Shown here in pieces: positions 38,767 through 48,210 of a stretch of 55,746 nt of DNA. Positions within the stretch are counted from its first letter, which is position 1. Each line of letters opens with the position of its first letter. The translations under genes and the position numbers were made by a program. A model generated the notes under the pieces. That model was not told where the DNA came from. It did no database searches and saw nothing but the letters and a program-made list of their open reading frames with translations. The stretch comes from an uncultured Clostridia bacterium (GTDB taxonomy: Bacteria; Bacillota; Clostridia; Christensenellales; UBA1242), in NCBI GenBank assembly GCA_945921465.1, contig CAMEKS010000004.1, forward strand, positions 1 through 55,746, read 5' to 3'.

Positions 38767-40004
38767 TATTTATTTTTAATATTATTGTTGCAACTTTGAC
38801 TAAATAGTTCGGGCTTATGATATTGCAAAATTCTATAGATATATTCGGCGGCCATATCCGAGCCGTTTTGATATTTGTCTAGTTGCTTGCAATTTTGTTT
38901 TAATTGGTCTAATTCTGCTGGGTGGTCTATCCATTTTTCTATGCGTTTTCTTGCTTTTATTTTGTCAAGTATTTTTACACCACATTTGTAGTGGGTAGTA
39001 AAAATCTTGCAAGTTGCCTTCTCTACCTGTGAAGCATAGTAGTTGACCAATACAGGGGTGCCCATAAATAGGCTATCTTGTATTGCGTTAGGCCCGGCCT
39101 TGGTCACAAAAATATCCGCCGCACCATATAATTCGTGAGCATTGTTGACGAATCGGTACACTTTTAGAGTAATATTACTCGGTATTTTCTTTTGCATTAT
39201 TTTTAATTTGAAAAATTTGTATACTGCATCATTTTTGCCCGCAATAACCAATAGCGTCATTCTCTTTTTGCTTTTTAACAACTCTAGAGTGTATTCCTTT
39301 AGCTTGGCAGTTGCGTATGCACCATCTGCTAGGCATACGGTAAAGTTGTCCTTGGGTATATTTAATTTGTCTCGCAATTCTTCTCTTGTCAAATTACAAT
39401 CCACTATCATTTGGCGCGTTGTAAAATTAACTTGCTTAACAGTGTTGGGGTTGAATTTATTTTTCACTATTGCTTCGCGATGGGCAAAGGAGTTATTTAC
39501 CAGAAACAGGTCTCCCCTGCAGTCCCACCAGCCATGTACATTGGGATCTGGGTTATAGGTTGCAACTATCATATCATTTAATTTATTATTTCGTAATTCT
39601 ACTGCTATATGTAGCGGAGCATAATGTGTACCAAAGAACACATCTGGATGAATATCTTCTATTATTTGGCTCATTTCTTTTTTCGCATTCTTAAAAACCG
39701 TAGAGTGGACAAATTTCAGAGTGTTCTGTGGGCCAAACAACTGCATTGCCATAAATTGCATATTAGAGTATCCGGGCATTTTATTTGCTTTCTTAACTTC
39801 TTTTACCATATTTTGCTCGAATTTTTCTAGAACTTTGTTGTCTTTACATATATTTTTTTCTATAATATCCACTTCTTCGCCATATTTGCGCTGCAATGCT
39901 TCAGCCACTGCCTTAGCACTCACGATATGACCCATACCAGCCTCTATATAGGTGACCAAAATTTTAGGTTTTCTAACTTTTGCAGATGTATTATTATCTT
40001 CCAT
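38766..40004 (-). CDS. Glycolipid glucosyltransferase, MGDG synthase/UgtP-like
   Basis: A 412-residue GT28 enzyme. KILVTYIEAGMGHIVSAKAVAEAL near residues 13-36 is the glycine-rich N-terminal motif (GxGH), VFFGTHYAPLHIA near 125-137 is the conserved D/H region, TLLVIAGKND near 250 begins the sugar-nucleotide half, and VTKAGPNAIQDSLFMGTPVLV near 310-330 is the donor-binding signature. It should make glucosyl- or galactosyl-diacylglycerol at the membrane. The start has AAAGGAACAGTCATT before it. The following GT4 gene on the same strand may act on the same lipid. Confidence 0.88.
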   Translation of the reverse strand: MEDNNTSAKVRKPKILVTYIEAGMGHIVSAKAVAEALQRKYGEEVDIIEKNICKDNKVLEKFEQNMVKEVKKANKMPGYSNMQFMAMQLFGPQNTLKFVHSTVFKNAKKEMSQIIEDIHPDVFFGTHYAPLHIAVELRNNKLNDMIVATYNPDPNVHGWWDCRGDLFLVNNSFAHREAIVKNKFNPNTVKQVNFTTRQMIVDCNLTREELRDKLNIPKDNFTVCLADGAYATAKLKEYTLELLKSKKRMTLLVIAGKNDAVYKFFKLKIMQKKIPSNITLKVYRFVNNAHELYGAADIFVTKAGPNAIQDSLFMGTPVLVNYYASQVEKATCKIFTTHYKCGVKILDKIKARKRIEKWIDHPAELDQLKQNCKQLDKYQNGSDMAAEYIYRILQYHKPELFSQSCNNNIKNK

Positions 40005-40321
40005 AATGACTGTTCCTTTTTAACATTTGACAAAATAATATTTATATTTAGTTGCGTTAATATCTAAATCGATAACGAACGCCATAGCTCGCACTTGGTT
40101 AACACATAACTTAAAAGTGATCATTATAGACAAGCGAACCAACCGGCAGATCAATACTTACTTCTATATTATTTGCGAGTTCATTATAATAATCATTTTA
40201 TACAAAAACATTTTTTATTTAATTATGGCGGACTATATTTTGTGTAGAGAACTCTAACACTTTGTGTAAGAATTATGAACGATTTGTTTGTTATTATCTT
40301 ACGTTATGTGTGTTATGTTAT
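40005..40321. other. Spacer between two glycosyltransferase genes
   Basis: A 317-base gap. Near 40109-40152 a sequence containing AACACATAAC and TTATAGACAAGCGAACC weakly resembles the interspersed-repeat tail module. Nothing else is recognised. Confidence 0.35.
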
Positions 40322-41470
40322 TTATTTACCCTTACTGGACTTTAGTTTCTTGGATAGGGTGTGGTGTTCGGCGGCGATAGCAGTTAGGCGTTCTAGCAAG
40401 GCAGAGGTGCAAGACTCCCACGAGGCGTACAACTCGGTGCTGGCGGTATCTCCCACCGCTGCCAGTTGTTTGCGATTGCTAAATGCTCTAAGGATATTAT
40501 CGGAATACGCCTCAATGTTGTTAAGAGATGTATATCCGTTGATTCCATCAAAAACCTCGTTGCTTACGTAAGAATCTTTGATATATAGCCCTGCAGTGTG
40601 CATCGCTGCGGCTTCTACTTTGGCCAAACCAAATAGGTCATATGTGGTAGGAAGTAGCAGCAGGTTGCTCCTTGCAAGCAATGGGCACAGGTCACTGTCG
40701 CCTAAGTAACCTGTAAATGCAACATTTTTGTCCAAGCCCAAATAGTTTGTTAATCGCTGCAACGATTCACGCATTTCACCTTCGCCAACTACAAAATATT
40801 TGAAATCAAAACCCTTGTCTTTGGCAAGTTTTAGTGCCTGCAAAGCAAAGCCAATTCGCTTAGTGTCCCTTAGGTTGCCTATGCTAATCAATACATTATC
40901 TGTCGCTTTGATAGACCATTGCCTATTGGCATATTTGGATAGGCTATCTATATCTTGGGCTGGAGTGATATCTGAAGACAATGGCAAATATGAGAATTTG
41001 CAATTAATCCCTCTTGTTTTTAGGTCCTCTGCTACATAAGGAGACGGAACAAACAATTCGTCCATTTGGTTGTAGGTATTAATTACTTGTTTTGTTTTAA
41101 TTCGTCCAAGCATACCCTGCGTCTCATATTTTCTAACAAAATTAGTGTGAATGGTGGATACTATTGCACAATTTTGCTCTTTGGCCAGATGTATTGCAAA
41201 TTTTGCTAACTTAAATGGGGAATGAATATGAATAATATCCCATTTTACCCGTCTTAGTTTGTTACAGAATTGTGTGGTTAGACCATTGGCTTCGCTGTAT
41301 ACAACAGGGAAAGGGAGTTTTATCCCAGCAGGTGATTTGCCTAGCGTGGCAATTGTGACATCGCACGACTTAGACAAATATTTAGAATAATTATATATGG
41401 TCCTTATAGACCCATTTACCTCAGGCAAAAACTGGTCAATACATTCTAATACTTTTAACTTCTTTTCCAT
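40322..41470 (-). CDS. GT4 family glycosyltransferase (diacylglycerol alpha-glucosyltransferase-like)
   Basis: A 382-residue GT-B enzyme of family 4. LECIDQFLPEVNGSIRTIYNYSKYL near residues 8-32 is the N-terminal acceptor region of the alpha-monoglucosyldiacylglycerol synthase group. WDIIHIHSPFKLAKFAIHLA and VSTIHTNFVRKYE follow. LISIGNLRDTKRIGFALQAL near 190 opens the donor half, and LPTTYDLFGLAKVEAAAM near 272-289 is the E-x7-E signature region. The start has GAAGGGAAAGT before it. With the UgtP-like gene downstream it suggests a two-enzyme glycolipid pathway, though the acceptor is not proven. Confidence 0.85.
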   Translation of the reverse strand: MEKKLKVLECIDQFLPEVNGSIRTIYNYSKYLSKSCDVTIATLGKSPAGIKLPFPVVYSEANGLTTQFCNKLRRVKWDIIHIHSPFKLAKFAIHLAKEQNCAIVSTIHTNFVRKYETQGMLGRIKTKQVINTYNQMDELFVPSPYVAEDLKTRGINCKFSYLPLSSDITPAQDIDSLSKYANRQWSIKATDNVLISIGNLRDTKRIGFALQALKLAKDKGFDFKYFVVGEGEMRESLQRLTNYLGLDKNVAFTGYLGDSDLCPLLARSNLLLLPTTYDLFGLAKVEAAAMHTAGLYIKDSYVSNEVFDGINGYTSLNNIEAYSDNILRAFSNRKQLAAVGDTASTELYASWESCTSALLERLTAIAAEHHTLSKKLKSSKGK

Positions 41471-41810
41471 ACTTTCCCTTCTTTCTATAATAAAATCTAT
41501 GTGATGTAGATTTGCTTACGCTATCGCTCGCAAACTTTGGTCGCTGTCGCGACCTCCCGCAATTGCTTGCGGCATCCTGATTGAATTAACATCAGTTATA
41601 TACAAGCGATCCTATCGGATACGTTAGTCGCTAACTTCCGATAATAACAGTATTAATCAGTATTATTTTAACAAAAAAATAAAAGAGTGGCAAAGAGTTA
41701 TAATATATTTATAAAAAATGTAAAAAATCAGATAAATATAGGCAAATAATTTGAAAAAAAAATAAAATTAGACTACAATAAATCTAAGTTTGATATTATA
41801 GGAGCAAAAA
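41471..41810. other. Divergent spacer carrying repeat copy D
   Basis: A 340-base gap between the GT4 gene and serS. Nearly half is interspersed-repeat copy D. I see no T-box leader for serS. Confidence 0.6.
41496..41646 (+). repeat. Interspersed repeat copy D (full)
   Basis: Head TCTATGTGATGTAGATTTGC (41496-41515), then GC-rich hairpins GGTCGC-TGTC-GCGACC (41539-41554) and CCGCAA-TTGC-TTGCGG (41557-41572), then GGCATCCT, which pairs with the head GATG. The tail is GATTGAATTAACATCAGTTA, TATACAAGCGATCC, TATCGGATACG and CTAACTTCCGATAA. It shares the head, the 38-base core of the tail and the end with copy E, but the hairpin stems are unrelated in sequence. Confidence 0.88.
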
Positions 41811-43097
41811 ATGTTAGATATTAATTTGATAAGACAGAATCCAGATTATGTTGCTAAGTCTTTAGCCAAGAAGGGATACGAGGTTGATTTTGCTGATTTT
41901 TTGACCAAAGAGGCGAAGAAGAGAGAAATAATGGGCGAGGTAGAGAAGCTAAAAGCGACTCGTAATGCAAATAGCGCATTAGTGCCTCAGTACAAGAAAG
42001 AGGGTAAGGATGTAGCGGAATTGATTGCCGCGACCAAAGCCATTGGCGAAGAGATTGCGGCCAAGGACAAAGCAATTGCCGAACTAGATAAGGAACTAAC
42101 CGACTTTATGCTTTCTTTGCCTAATATGCCAGATGATGATTTGTTGCCTGGAGAGAAAGAGAATAATAAAGTTATTCGAACTTTTGGCGAAAAACCTAAA
42201 TTTGATTTTAAGCCAAAGTCTCACATCGAATTATGCGAAGAATTGGGACTGATTGATTATGAGCGTGGCGCAAAACTGGCAGGCAATGGCAGTTGGATAT
42301 ATCGTGGCATGGGTGCCAGACTAGAGTGGGCATTAATCAACTATTTTATAGACGAGCACTTGGCAGATGGTTACGAATTTGTATTGCTGCCTCATATGCT
42401 TAATTATGAGTGCGGTCTAGGTGCTGGACAGTTCCCAAAATTTAGCGATGATGTGTATTGGATAGACAACAAGAGCGAGACAAGCAAATTCTTGTTGCCA
42501 ACAGCAGAGACTGCTTTGGTCAATATGTATCGAGGGGAAGTGTTAAAAGAGTCTGACCTTCCTAAGAAGTTTGCTGGCTATACTCCTTGCTATCGTAGAG
42601 AGGCGGGAAGCTATAGGTCAGAAGAACGTGGAATGATAAGAGGACACCAGTTTAACAAGGTTGAGATGGTTCAATATACGAAGCCTGCCGATTCGGATAA
42701 GGCTTTTGAAGAGTTGGTTGGCAAGGCAGAGAGATTGGTGCAGAAATTAGGATTGCACTATCAAGTAAGCAAACTAGCCGCTGGAGATTGTAGCGCTAGT
42801 ATGTGCCGAACATATGATATTGAGATTTGGATCCCAAGTATGGGTATATATAAGGAAGTAAGTAGTGCATCTAATGCTAGAGATTATCAGGCAAGACGAA
42901 ATAATACCAGATATCGTAACGAAGAGACCAAGAAGTTAGAATATGTGCACACTCTTAACGCCAGCGGCTTGGCAACATCTAGACTATTCCCAGCATTGCT
43001 AGAACAGTGCCAGAACGCCGATGGCTCTATCACTATCCCAGAAGCATTGCGCAAGTATATGGGCGGAATAGAAAGAATAGAAAAGCCTACAAAATAA
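41811..43097 (+). CDS. serS: Seryl-tRNA synthetase
   Basis: A 428-residue class II synthetase. The N-terminal coiled-coil arm (residues about 30-105, rich in Lys, Glu and Ala) binds tRNA-Ser's long variable arm. Motif 2, CYRREAGSYRSEERGMIRGHQFNKVE, is near 263-288. SASNARDYQARR follows, and motif 3 reads ASGLATSRLFPALLEQ near 384-399. Motif 3 differs slightly from the common GLAVGRTLVAILEN but keeps the arginine that binds ATP. The start has TAGGAGCAAAAA before the ATG. It is monocistronic. Confidence 0.98.
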   Translation: MLDINLIRQNPDYVAKSLAKKGYEVDFADFLTKEAKKREIMGEVEKLKATRNANSALVPQYKKEGKDVAELIAATKAIGEEIAAKDKAIAELDKELTDFMLSLPNMPDDDLLPGEKENNKVIRTFGEKPKFDFKPKSHIELCEELGLIDYERGAKLAGNGSWIYRGMGARLEWALINYFIDEHLADGYEFVLLPHMLNYECGLGAGQFPKFSDDVYWIDNKSETSKFLLPTAETALVNMYRGEVLKESDLPKKFAGYTPCYRREAGSYRSEERGMIRGHQFNKVEMVQYTKPADSDKAFEELVGKAERLVQKLGLHYQVSKLAAGDCSASMCRTYDIEIWIPSMGIYKEVSSASNARDYQARRNNTRYRNEETKKLEYVHTLNASGLATSRLFPALLEQCQNADGSITIPEALRKYMGGIERIEKPTK

Positions 43098-43226
43098 TCT
43101 ATATCAGCACAGCAATTATTGACGGTTTTGTCAGAAACAAAATAAAATTAAATAATTATTAACGCTTATTGTCACAAAGTTGCAACTTTGTGACAATTTG
43201 ATTTGTATATAGAACGAGAGGAAAAT

Positions 43227-43760
43227 ATGAACATTTGGAAAGATATATCTAAAGAAAGAATAACGCCAAAAGATTTTGTTGCGTGTATTGAGATAGAGCA
43301 GGGCAGCAAAAACAAGTACGAATTAGACAAGGAAACGGGCCTGTTAATACTAGATAGAGTGCTATATACATCTACACATTATCCTATGAATTATGGGTTT
43401 ATACCAAGGACATACTCCGAAGACCATGACCCACTAGATGTGTTTGTGTTGTGCAGTCAGCCAATTGCACAAAACAGTCTAGTAAGGTGCTATCCTATAG
43501 GCGTAGTCAAAATGAAAGATAGGGAAGAAAATGATGAGAAGATAATCGCCATTCCTTTTGGCGACCCACAATGGCATGATATTAAAGAACTAAAAGAACT
43601 GCCCCAGCACATTATGAGCGAACTTAAACATTTTTTAGAAGTATACAAGGCGCTAGAGAACAAGAAAGTCGTCGTGCAAGAGATTTGTGACCGAGCCGAA
43701 GCAGAGCGAACTATAGTGGAGGCTTTGGCTAGATATGATGAGAAATTTAGCATTGATTAA
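43227..43760 (+). CDS. ppa: Inorganic pyrophosphatase (family I)
   Basis: A 177-residue soluble pyrophosphatase. The family I metal-binding signature EDHDPLDVFVL lies near residues 62-72, EIEQGSKNKYELDKETGL near 19-36 supplies the usual E-x-x-x-x-x-x-KYE pattern, and THYPMNYGFIPRT near 47-59 is conserved. It hydrolyses pyrophosphate released by biosynthesis, including tRNA charging. The frame opens eight codons upstream, but the chosen ATG has GAGAGGAAAAT before it. It follows serS by 129 bases and has its own strong terminator. Confidence 0.95.
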   Translation: MNIWKDISKERITPKDFVACIEIEQGSKNKYELDKETGLLILDRVLYTSTHYPMNYGFIPRTYSEDHDPLDVFVLCSQPIAQNSLVRCYPIGVVKMKDREENDEKIIAIPFGDPQWHDIKELKELPQHIMSELKHFLEVYKALENKKVVVQEICDRAEAERTIVEALARYDEKFSID

Positions 43761-43831
43761 TGTAAAATTTAGAAAATATTTAATGAGAACAATCTTATTA
43801 ACAACACTGCGTTATTAGACTAAAATAGAAT

Positions 43832-43872
43832 AAAAAGTGCATACTATAGAATTTTATAGTATGCACTTTTGT
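43832..43872. terminator. Strong terminator after ppa
   Basis: AAAGTGCATACTATA and TATAGTATGCACTTT are perfect 15-bp arms around GAATTT, with an A-run before and T-run after. Confidence 0.9.
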
Positions 43873-43940
43873 TATAAAGTCTTGGTGTGAAAGATTAACA
43901 ATATGGCATATTTTTGTTATTAGGTTTTCTAATCAAACGA

Positions 43941-44903
43941 CTAATTAGAAGTAGTCGTAAACACTTTATCGTTATTTTGAATAGTTGTAACGAATTCTAT
44001 TAAAGTGTTGACATCTTCGTACATAGAATAAAAATTTCCGATCAGGCCTTTTTGCCCTTTCTTTTTTGTATTAAATAGATTGTGATAAGGAAAGCCTATG
44101 TACATTGTGTTGCCGGTTAATACCATTTTGATACTGCCCATTTTTTGTTTTAGAGATTGTAAATATTGCATTGTATCTACGGACAATATATATCTTGCTT
44201 CTACTTGATCAGAAGATTTTATCTTGAATGACTTGTTAAATTGGATGTCTTCTAACAAGACTTTTTCGGTCTTAAGTGAACAGCCAAACCCCGTATTGAT
44301 ATCTAGTACACATTTGAATGGGTTGGGGAATTCGATATATCCAAACATTCCCGAGTATAAAGTACGCTCTTTATGATTTCCCTCATTGTCCGTATAATAT
44401 TCAATAGCAGTAATGTCGCATATTCTTAAGTCGCAAAGTGTTAGATTGTTGTTATTATCGGTTAGTGGAATGGTTAACAAATCTTCGCCATAATATCGAT
44501 CTATTATTCCGCTGCTAAATTGTGATTTTGTAAAAATATCTTTTGCTATAAACGCATTTGGGGTATATGTATGCGGTCTATCACTAAGTGTATATTCTAT
44601 TAAGTCTATCATATATTTGCCAATTAGTTTTCTACGATAAGAAGAGACTACTCCTGCGGCAATAAATAAACCAATTGCCACGAATATCATAGTGCCCATA
44701 ATGGGGGCAATGTTAAATACACGGCCAAAAGTATTACTAGCAACTATCAAAAATACAAGCAATCCTATCCAACCGACAGCCAAAGCGCACATACCCAATA
44801 TTATTAATGTTTTTATGGCTTTAGAATATTTGTCATATTTTGTTATATCTTTTTTGTCAATTTTTGAATTGATATATTCCTCAAATTCTTCTCTCGTTTT
44901 CAT
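43941..44903 (-). CDS. DUF3137-like membrane protein
   Basis: A 320-residue protein. Two membrane helices (near residues 32-57 and 68-86) are followed by a 230-residue soluble domain with features of DUF3137: YYGEDLLTIPL, DLRICDITAIEYY, SGMFGYIEFPNPF and SSDQVEARYILSVDTMQYL. DUF3137 genes often sit beside lemA, and here a lemA gene lies 154 bases upstream on the same strand, which supports the call. The chosen ATG has AAAGGAGTTGCA before it. An ATG six codons earlier lacks one. The function of the pair is unknown. Confidence 0.75.
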   Translation of the reverse strand: MKTREEFEEYINSKIDKKDITKYDKYSKAIKTLIILGMCALAVGWIGLLVFLIVASNTFGRVFNIAPIMGTMIFVAIGLFIAAGVVSSYRRKLIGKYMIDLIEYTLSDRPHTYTPNAFIAKDIFTKSQFSSGIIDRYYGEDLLTIPLTDNNNNLTLCDLRICDITAIEYYTDNEGNHKERTLYSGMFGYIEFPNPFKCVLDINTGFGCSLKTEKVLLEDIQFNKSFKIKSSDQVEARYILSVDTMQYLQSLKQKMGSIKMVLTGNTMYIGFPYHNLFNTKKKGQKGLIGNFYSMYEDVNTLIEFVTTIQNNDKVFTTTSN

Positions 44904-45057
44904 TGCAACTCCTTTGAACAATATAAGATCATATCTAATTATTAATTTGCTGTATGTGGGGATTTAGAAATGTTATAAACTATCTTTGGCTACTGGCGAA
45001 CCTTTTGATTCGGCGACTTTTAGACCTTGAGAAGTCTATAACGAAATAAGTTAAGAA

Positions 45058-45720
45058 TTATTTGTCAAAGTCTATAGTGGCAAGCATTTTTTCGCCACCA
45101 TCTATTCTATATAGTTGCATATAGTCGAAGCCAAAAGATGCGGCGACCAAATTATTAGGGAAAGTCTGAATAGAAGTGTTATACATATTGACATTGCTGT
45201 CGTAGAACCGCCTTGCAGCAACGAGTTTGTCTTCAATAATAGTCATTTCCTTCATTAGTTGTTTGAACAAACCATTTGCTTTTAGGTCAGGATACTTCTC
45301 TGCAATTACACACATTTGACCAATCATTGGCAGTGATTCGTTGGCGCAATCAATTAATTCTTTTTTGTCGGTAGTTTTCATTGCCCTTGACCTAAGTTCT
45401 GTAACATTCTCAAACAATTCTTTTTCGTGCTTAGCATATCCCTTGACAGTGTTGACAAGATTAGGAATCAAATCAAAACGTTGTTTTAATTGAATATCTA
45501 TCAATGCCAGACTCTCTCGCACTTTGTTAGAATATCTAACCATTTTGTTGTATTTTGCAATTAACCAAATCAGCATTACCAAGCCCACAGCAGACACTGC
45601 ATATAGTGCCGGTATGGCTGTGATAATTGCCAGCACTATGCCAACGACAATTAATGCGATTGGCAGTAATATTAACATCATTATTCCCAAAACACTTTTA
45701 TTTTTTCTTCCGTTTTCCAT
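45058..45720 (-). CDS. LemA family membrane protein
   Basis: A 220-residue protein with two hydrophobic segments (residues about 9-31 and 35-56) and the LemA core: RYSNKVRESLALIDIQLKQRFDLIPNLVNTVKGYAKHE near 62-100, NANGLFKQLM-type helices, and ARRFYDSNVNMYNTSIQTFPNNLVA near 166-190. It is longer at the N-terminus than the LemA at 4904-5476 by a second membrane segment. The start has AAGGAGTTATACTA before it. It is the first gene of a lemA-DUF3137 operon, and repeat copy E lies just upstream. Confidence 0.92.
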   Translation of the reverse strand: MENGRKNKSVLGIMMLILLPIALIVVGIVLAIITAIPALYAVSAVGLVMLIWLIAKYNKMVRYSNKVRESLALIDIQLKQRFDLIPNLVNTVKGYAKHEKELFENVTELRSRAMKTTDKKELIDCANESLPMIGQMCVIAEKYPDLKANGLFKQLMKEMTIIEDKLVAARRFYDSNVNMYNTSIQTFPNNLVAASFGFDYMQLYRIDGGEKMLATIDFDK

Positions 45721-46055
45721 TAGTATAACTCCTTATATAATATTTTGCTGATTGTCTAAATCTATTCAATAATAGATGTACAATGCTTAATATATTCTAT
45801 GTGATGTTGCTTTGCTCACTATGTTCGCAACTCAGTTTGCTAATCGCAAACACCGCTATTACTAGCGACATCCTGATTGAATTAACATCAGTTATATACA
45901 AGCGATCCCTTAGGGTACGTTTGCCTCTAACTTCCGATTATATGATATTTAAGTACTAATTATTAATAGGCGTTTAATTTATACATCACTCAACCATAAG
46001 CCAAGGATCTTTGTTCTTTATGGTGTTTAATTAGTCAAGTTATTCACAATCTTTT
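45721..46055. other. Spacer carrying repeat copy E
   Basis: A 335-base gap, of which nearly half is repeat copy E. The rest includes short AT-rich sequence and no gene. Confidence 0.6.
45795..45942 (+). repeat. Interspersed repeat copy E (full)
   Basis: Head TTCTATGTGATGTTGC, then TTCGCAACTCA, hairpins GTTTGC-TAATC-GCAAAC (45835-45851) and CGCTA-TTAC-TAGCG (45854-45867), then GACATCCT closing against GATGTTGC in the head. The tail is GATTGAATTAACATCAGTTA, TATACAAGCGATCC, CTTAGGGTACG and CTAACTTCCGATTA. It sits about 75 bases upstream of the lemA start. Confidence 0.88.
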
Positions 46056-46780
46056 TTATTTTGTGGATATCTCCACCGCCACATCTAGTGCCAACTTTAT
46101 CATATCCACAAAGGAATTTTGTCTTGCCTCTGCATCTAACTTTTCCCCTGTTGCAATGTTGTCTGATACCGTACATATTGCTAACGCATTTTTGCCTAAT
46201 TTATTCGCGTTGATGTATAGTGCCGCACTTCCATTTCTACCCCAAGCAATTCGTGCTCTTTGGCAACGGCAAGTTGGTCTATATCGGTGTAGAAGGTTTC
46301 CGAACACCAGATTTTGCCAACATTTGCAGTTAAATTGTTTTTGCTGGCGACATTCTTTGCCACATCTAGCAGCATAGGGCTAGCAGACACATATCCCGCA
46401 CCGTTGCGGATATAATAATCGTCATAGTTGGTCGTTGTGAAACTTTTTTCGCCCAAAATAATGGACCTTAAAGCAATATTTTTATCTAGTGATCCGATTG
46501 TGCCTACTCTAATAATGTTGGCGACATCATAGAACTTGAACAATTCGTAACTATATATTCCCATACTCGGATTGCCCATTCCATGAGCCATTACTGTGAT
46601 AGGCACGCCACGATAAGTGCCAGTATATCCCTGGACCCCTCGTACATTATTTACTAGCACGGCGTTATCTAATAGAGTATCTGCTATCATTTTGCTACGC
46701 AGTGGGTCTCCTGGCATAATTACTGTTTTGGCTATTTGCCCCAACTTGGCACTATTGTGTGGTGTAGGTGTGTATTCCAT
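46056..46780 (-). pseudogene. deoD: Purine nucleoside phosphorylase DeoD, frameshifted
   Basis: The trimeric PNP family is clear. The first frame (to 46196) has MPGDPLRSKMIAD, QGYTGTYRG, VMAHGMGNPSMGIYSYEL, VGTIGSLD and VEME, then runs into unrelated codons. The second frame (46056 up to about 46231) continues SAALYINANKLGKNALAICT, then VSDNIATGEKL. The join needs one more A at 46229-46234, where the minus strand reads ATGGAAGTGCG and the family expects ATGGAAAGTGCG. The full product would be about 241 residues and would split purine nucleosides with phosphate. The start has AGGAGCAACTATAATA before the ATG. Either a true one-base deletion or a sequence error. Confidence 0.9.
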
Positions 46781-47230
46781 TATTATAGTTGCTCCTATTG
46801 TCATTTTATGTATTCTAACACATTATTCTACACATCTCCAAAGATTTTGGCAACAAGAATTATTTATGCAAATAAATAATGATATTGTTCGGTAAATAAA
46901 AAAATACTCAAGGTATTTTTAATCACAAAAAATTGTTTGGTTCGTTATATTATCTGTCTAACGACCACTTTGGACAATATTTCCTCGGGCACAATCTATT
47001 ACTGACTGCAGCGGAGAATATATACTTATTATCATCACTATGCGGGGCTATCGCCCAATCTGCACTATCGTGCATCGCAGCCGACTAACGTCGTCTGGCA
47101 CATAGATTGAATTAACATTGTTTGCCGTCAAGTATCCCTGTGTGCTGATTGCCGACAACCTCCGATAACAAAATCTAATGCCATGTTTTTTTGTTTTACT
47201 TTAACCCAATTGTTTGATATCATAATTAAT
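46781..47230. other. Divergent spacer carrying repeat copy F
   Basis: A 450-base gap between deoD and an SDR gene. The right part is repeat copy F. No T-box, riboswitch or small gene is seen. Confidence 0.55.
47033..47170 (+). repeat. Interspersed repeat copy F (full, three hairpins)
   Basis: Three neat hairpins follow each other: GGGC-TATC-GCCC (47045-47056), TGCAC-TATC-GTGCA (47061-47074) and CGAC-TAAC-GTCG (47082-47093). CACTATG before them can pair with CATAG after them. The tail is CATAGATTGAATTAACATTG, a diverged CAAGTATCCC region, and CCGACAACCTCCGATAAC. All three loops are four-base TANC. Copy B at 10137 is its closest relative. Confidence 0.85.
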
Positions 47231-48055
47231 ATGGAAAAGAAAAATATACTACTAGTAGGCGTATGTGGTGGAATGGGACAAGCCACAGCAGAAATGTTAA
47301 TAAGAAATGGGTATAATGTCTGGGGAATAGATTATTGTCCCACTTGTGATATAGATGGGGTAAAATATTTTCAAGCAGATATAACAAATACAAAACAGAT
47401 TGAGAATATTTTTGCTGAAATCTCAAAAAAAATTACACATATTTATGCAATAATACATCTGGCAGGAATTTACCTTATGGATTCTTTAGTTGAGATGAGT
47501 GAAGAGAGATTTGCACGAATTTTTGATATAAATGTCTTTGGGATTTATCGAATAAATAAAATTTTCTTACCTTTATTATCAAAAGGAAGTCGAATACTCA
47601 TAACATCTAGCGAAGTTGCGCCTTTAGACCCATTGCCATTTAACGGTATTTATTCTGTCACGAAAAGTACCATAGAAAAATATGCTTACTCTTTGCGTAT
47701 GGAACTTAATTTGCTAGGAATAGATGTATCAATCCTTAGGCCAGGCGCTATTAAAACAAAATTACTAAACAATTCTACTAGCGAATTAGATAATTTTTGC
47801 CAAAATACAGAAATCTACAAAAAAACTTCAAAAGAATTTAAGAAAATTGTTAACAATATAGAGGCCAAAAATGTTGCGCCTGAAAAAGTCGCTATAAAGA
47901 TAGAAAAATTTTTATCCGTTAAAAAGCCTAAATATGTTTACAAAATCAATAGGAACAAATTGCTTTTAATATTTAATGCTCTGCCAGATAGATTACAAGT
48001 ATGGTTAATAAAAAAATTATTACTTAAAAAAACAAAAAATAACACTAACCATTAA
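47231..48055 (+). CDS. Short-chain dehydrogenase/reductase
   Basis: A 274-residue SDR. NILLVGVCGGMGQATAEML at residues 5-23 is the nucleotide-binding loop (GxxGGMGxA), WGIDYC follows the second strand, IIHLAGIYLMDS near 77-88 replaces the usual NNAG with HLAG, and the catalytic YSVTK lies near 143-147, then ILRPGAIKT. The C-terminus is very basic and Asn/Lys-rich. The gene is more AT-rich than its neighbours. The ribosome binding site is poor. An ATG 16 codons upstream would add a hydrophobic leader with no better site. The substrate is unknown. Confidence 0.85.
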   Translation: MEKKNILLVGVCGGMGQATAEMLIRNGYNVWGIDYCPTCDIDGVKYFQADITNTKQIENIFAEISKKITHIYAIIHLAGIYLMDSLVEMSEERFARIFDINVFGIYRINKIFLPLLSKGSRILITSSEVAPLDPLPFNGIYSVTKSTIEKYAYSLRMELNLLGIDVSILRPGAIKTKLLNNSTSELDNFCQNTEIYKKTSKEFKKIVNNIEAKNVAPEKVAIKIEKFLSVKKPKYVYKINRNKLLLIFNALPDRLQVWLIKKLLLKKTKNNTNH

Positions 48056-48210
48056 TAATATTTAATACAAACGTTTTGTTTTGTATAAAAACTAGAGTAA
48101 AAATACTCATCAAAATGAAGTGTGCGACACTTGACAAAAAAAATATTTATCTAAAAATATTTGTTTTAATTTTTTGTAAGAGTTAAATTATATCGTTTAT
48201 TAGCCGCAAC

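Noticed and set aside
46196..46780. Programmed frameshift in deoD
   Set aside because: There is no slippery heptamer or downstream stimulatory structure at the break. A simple deletion explains it better.
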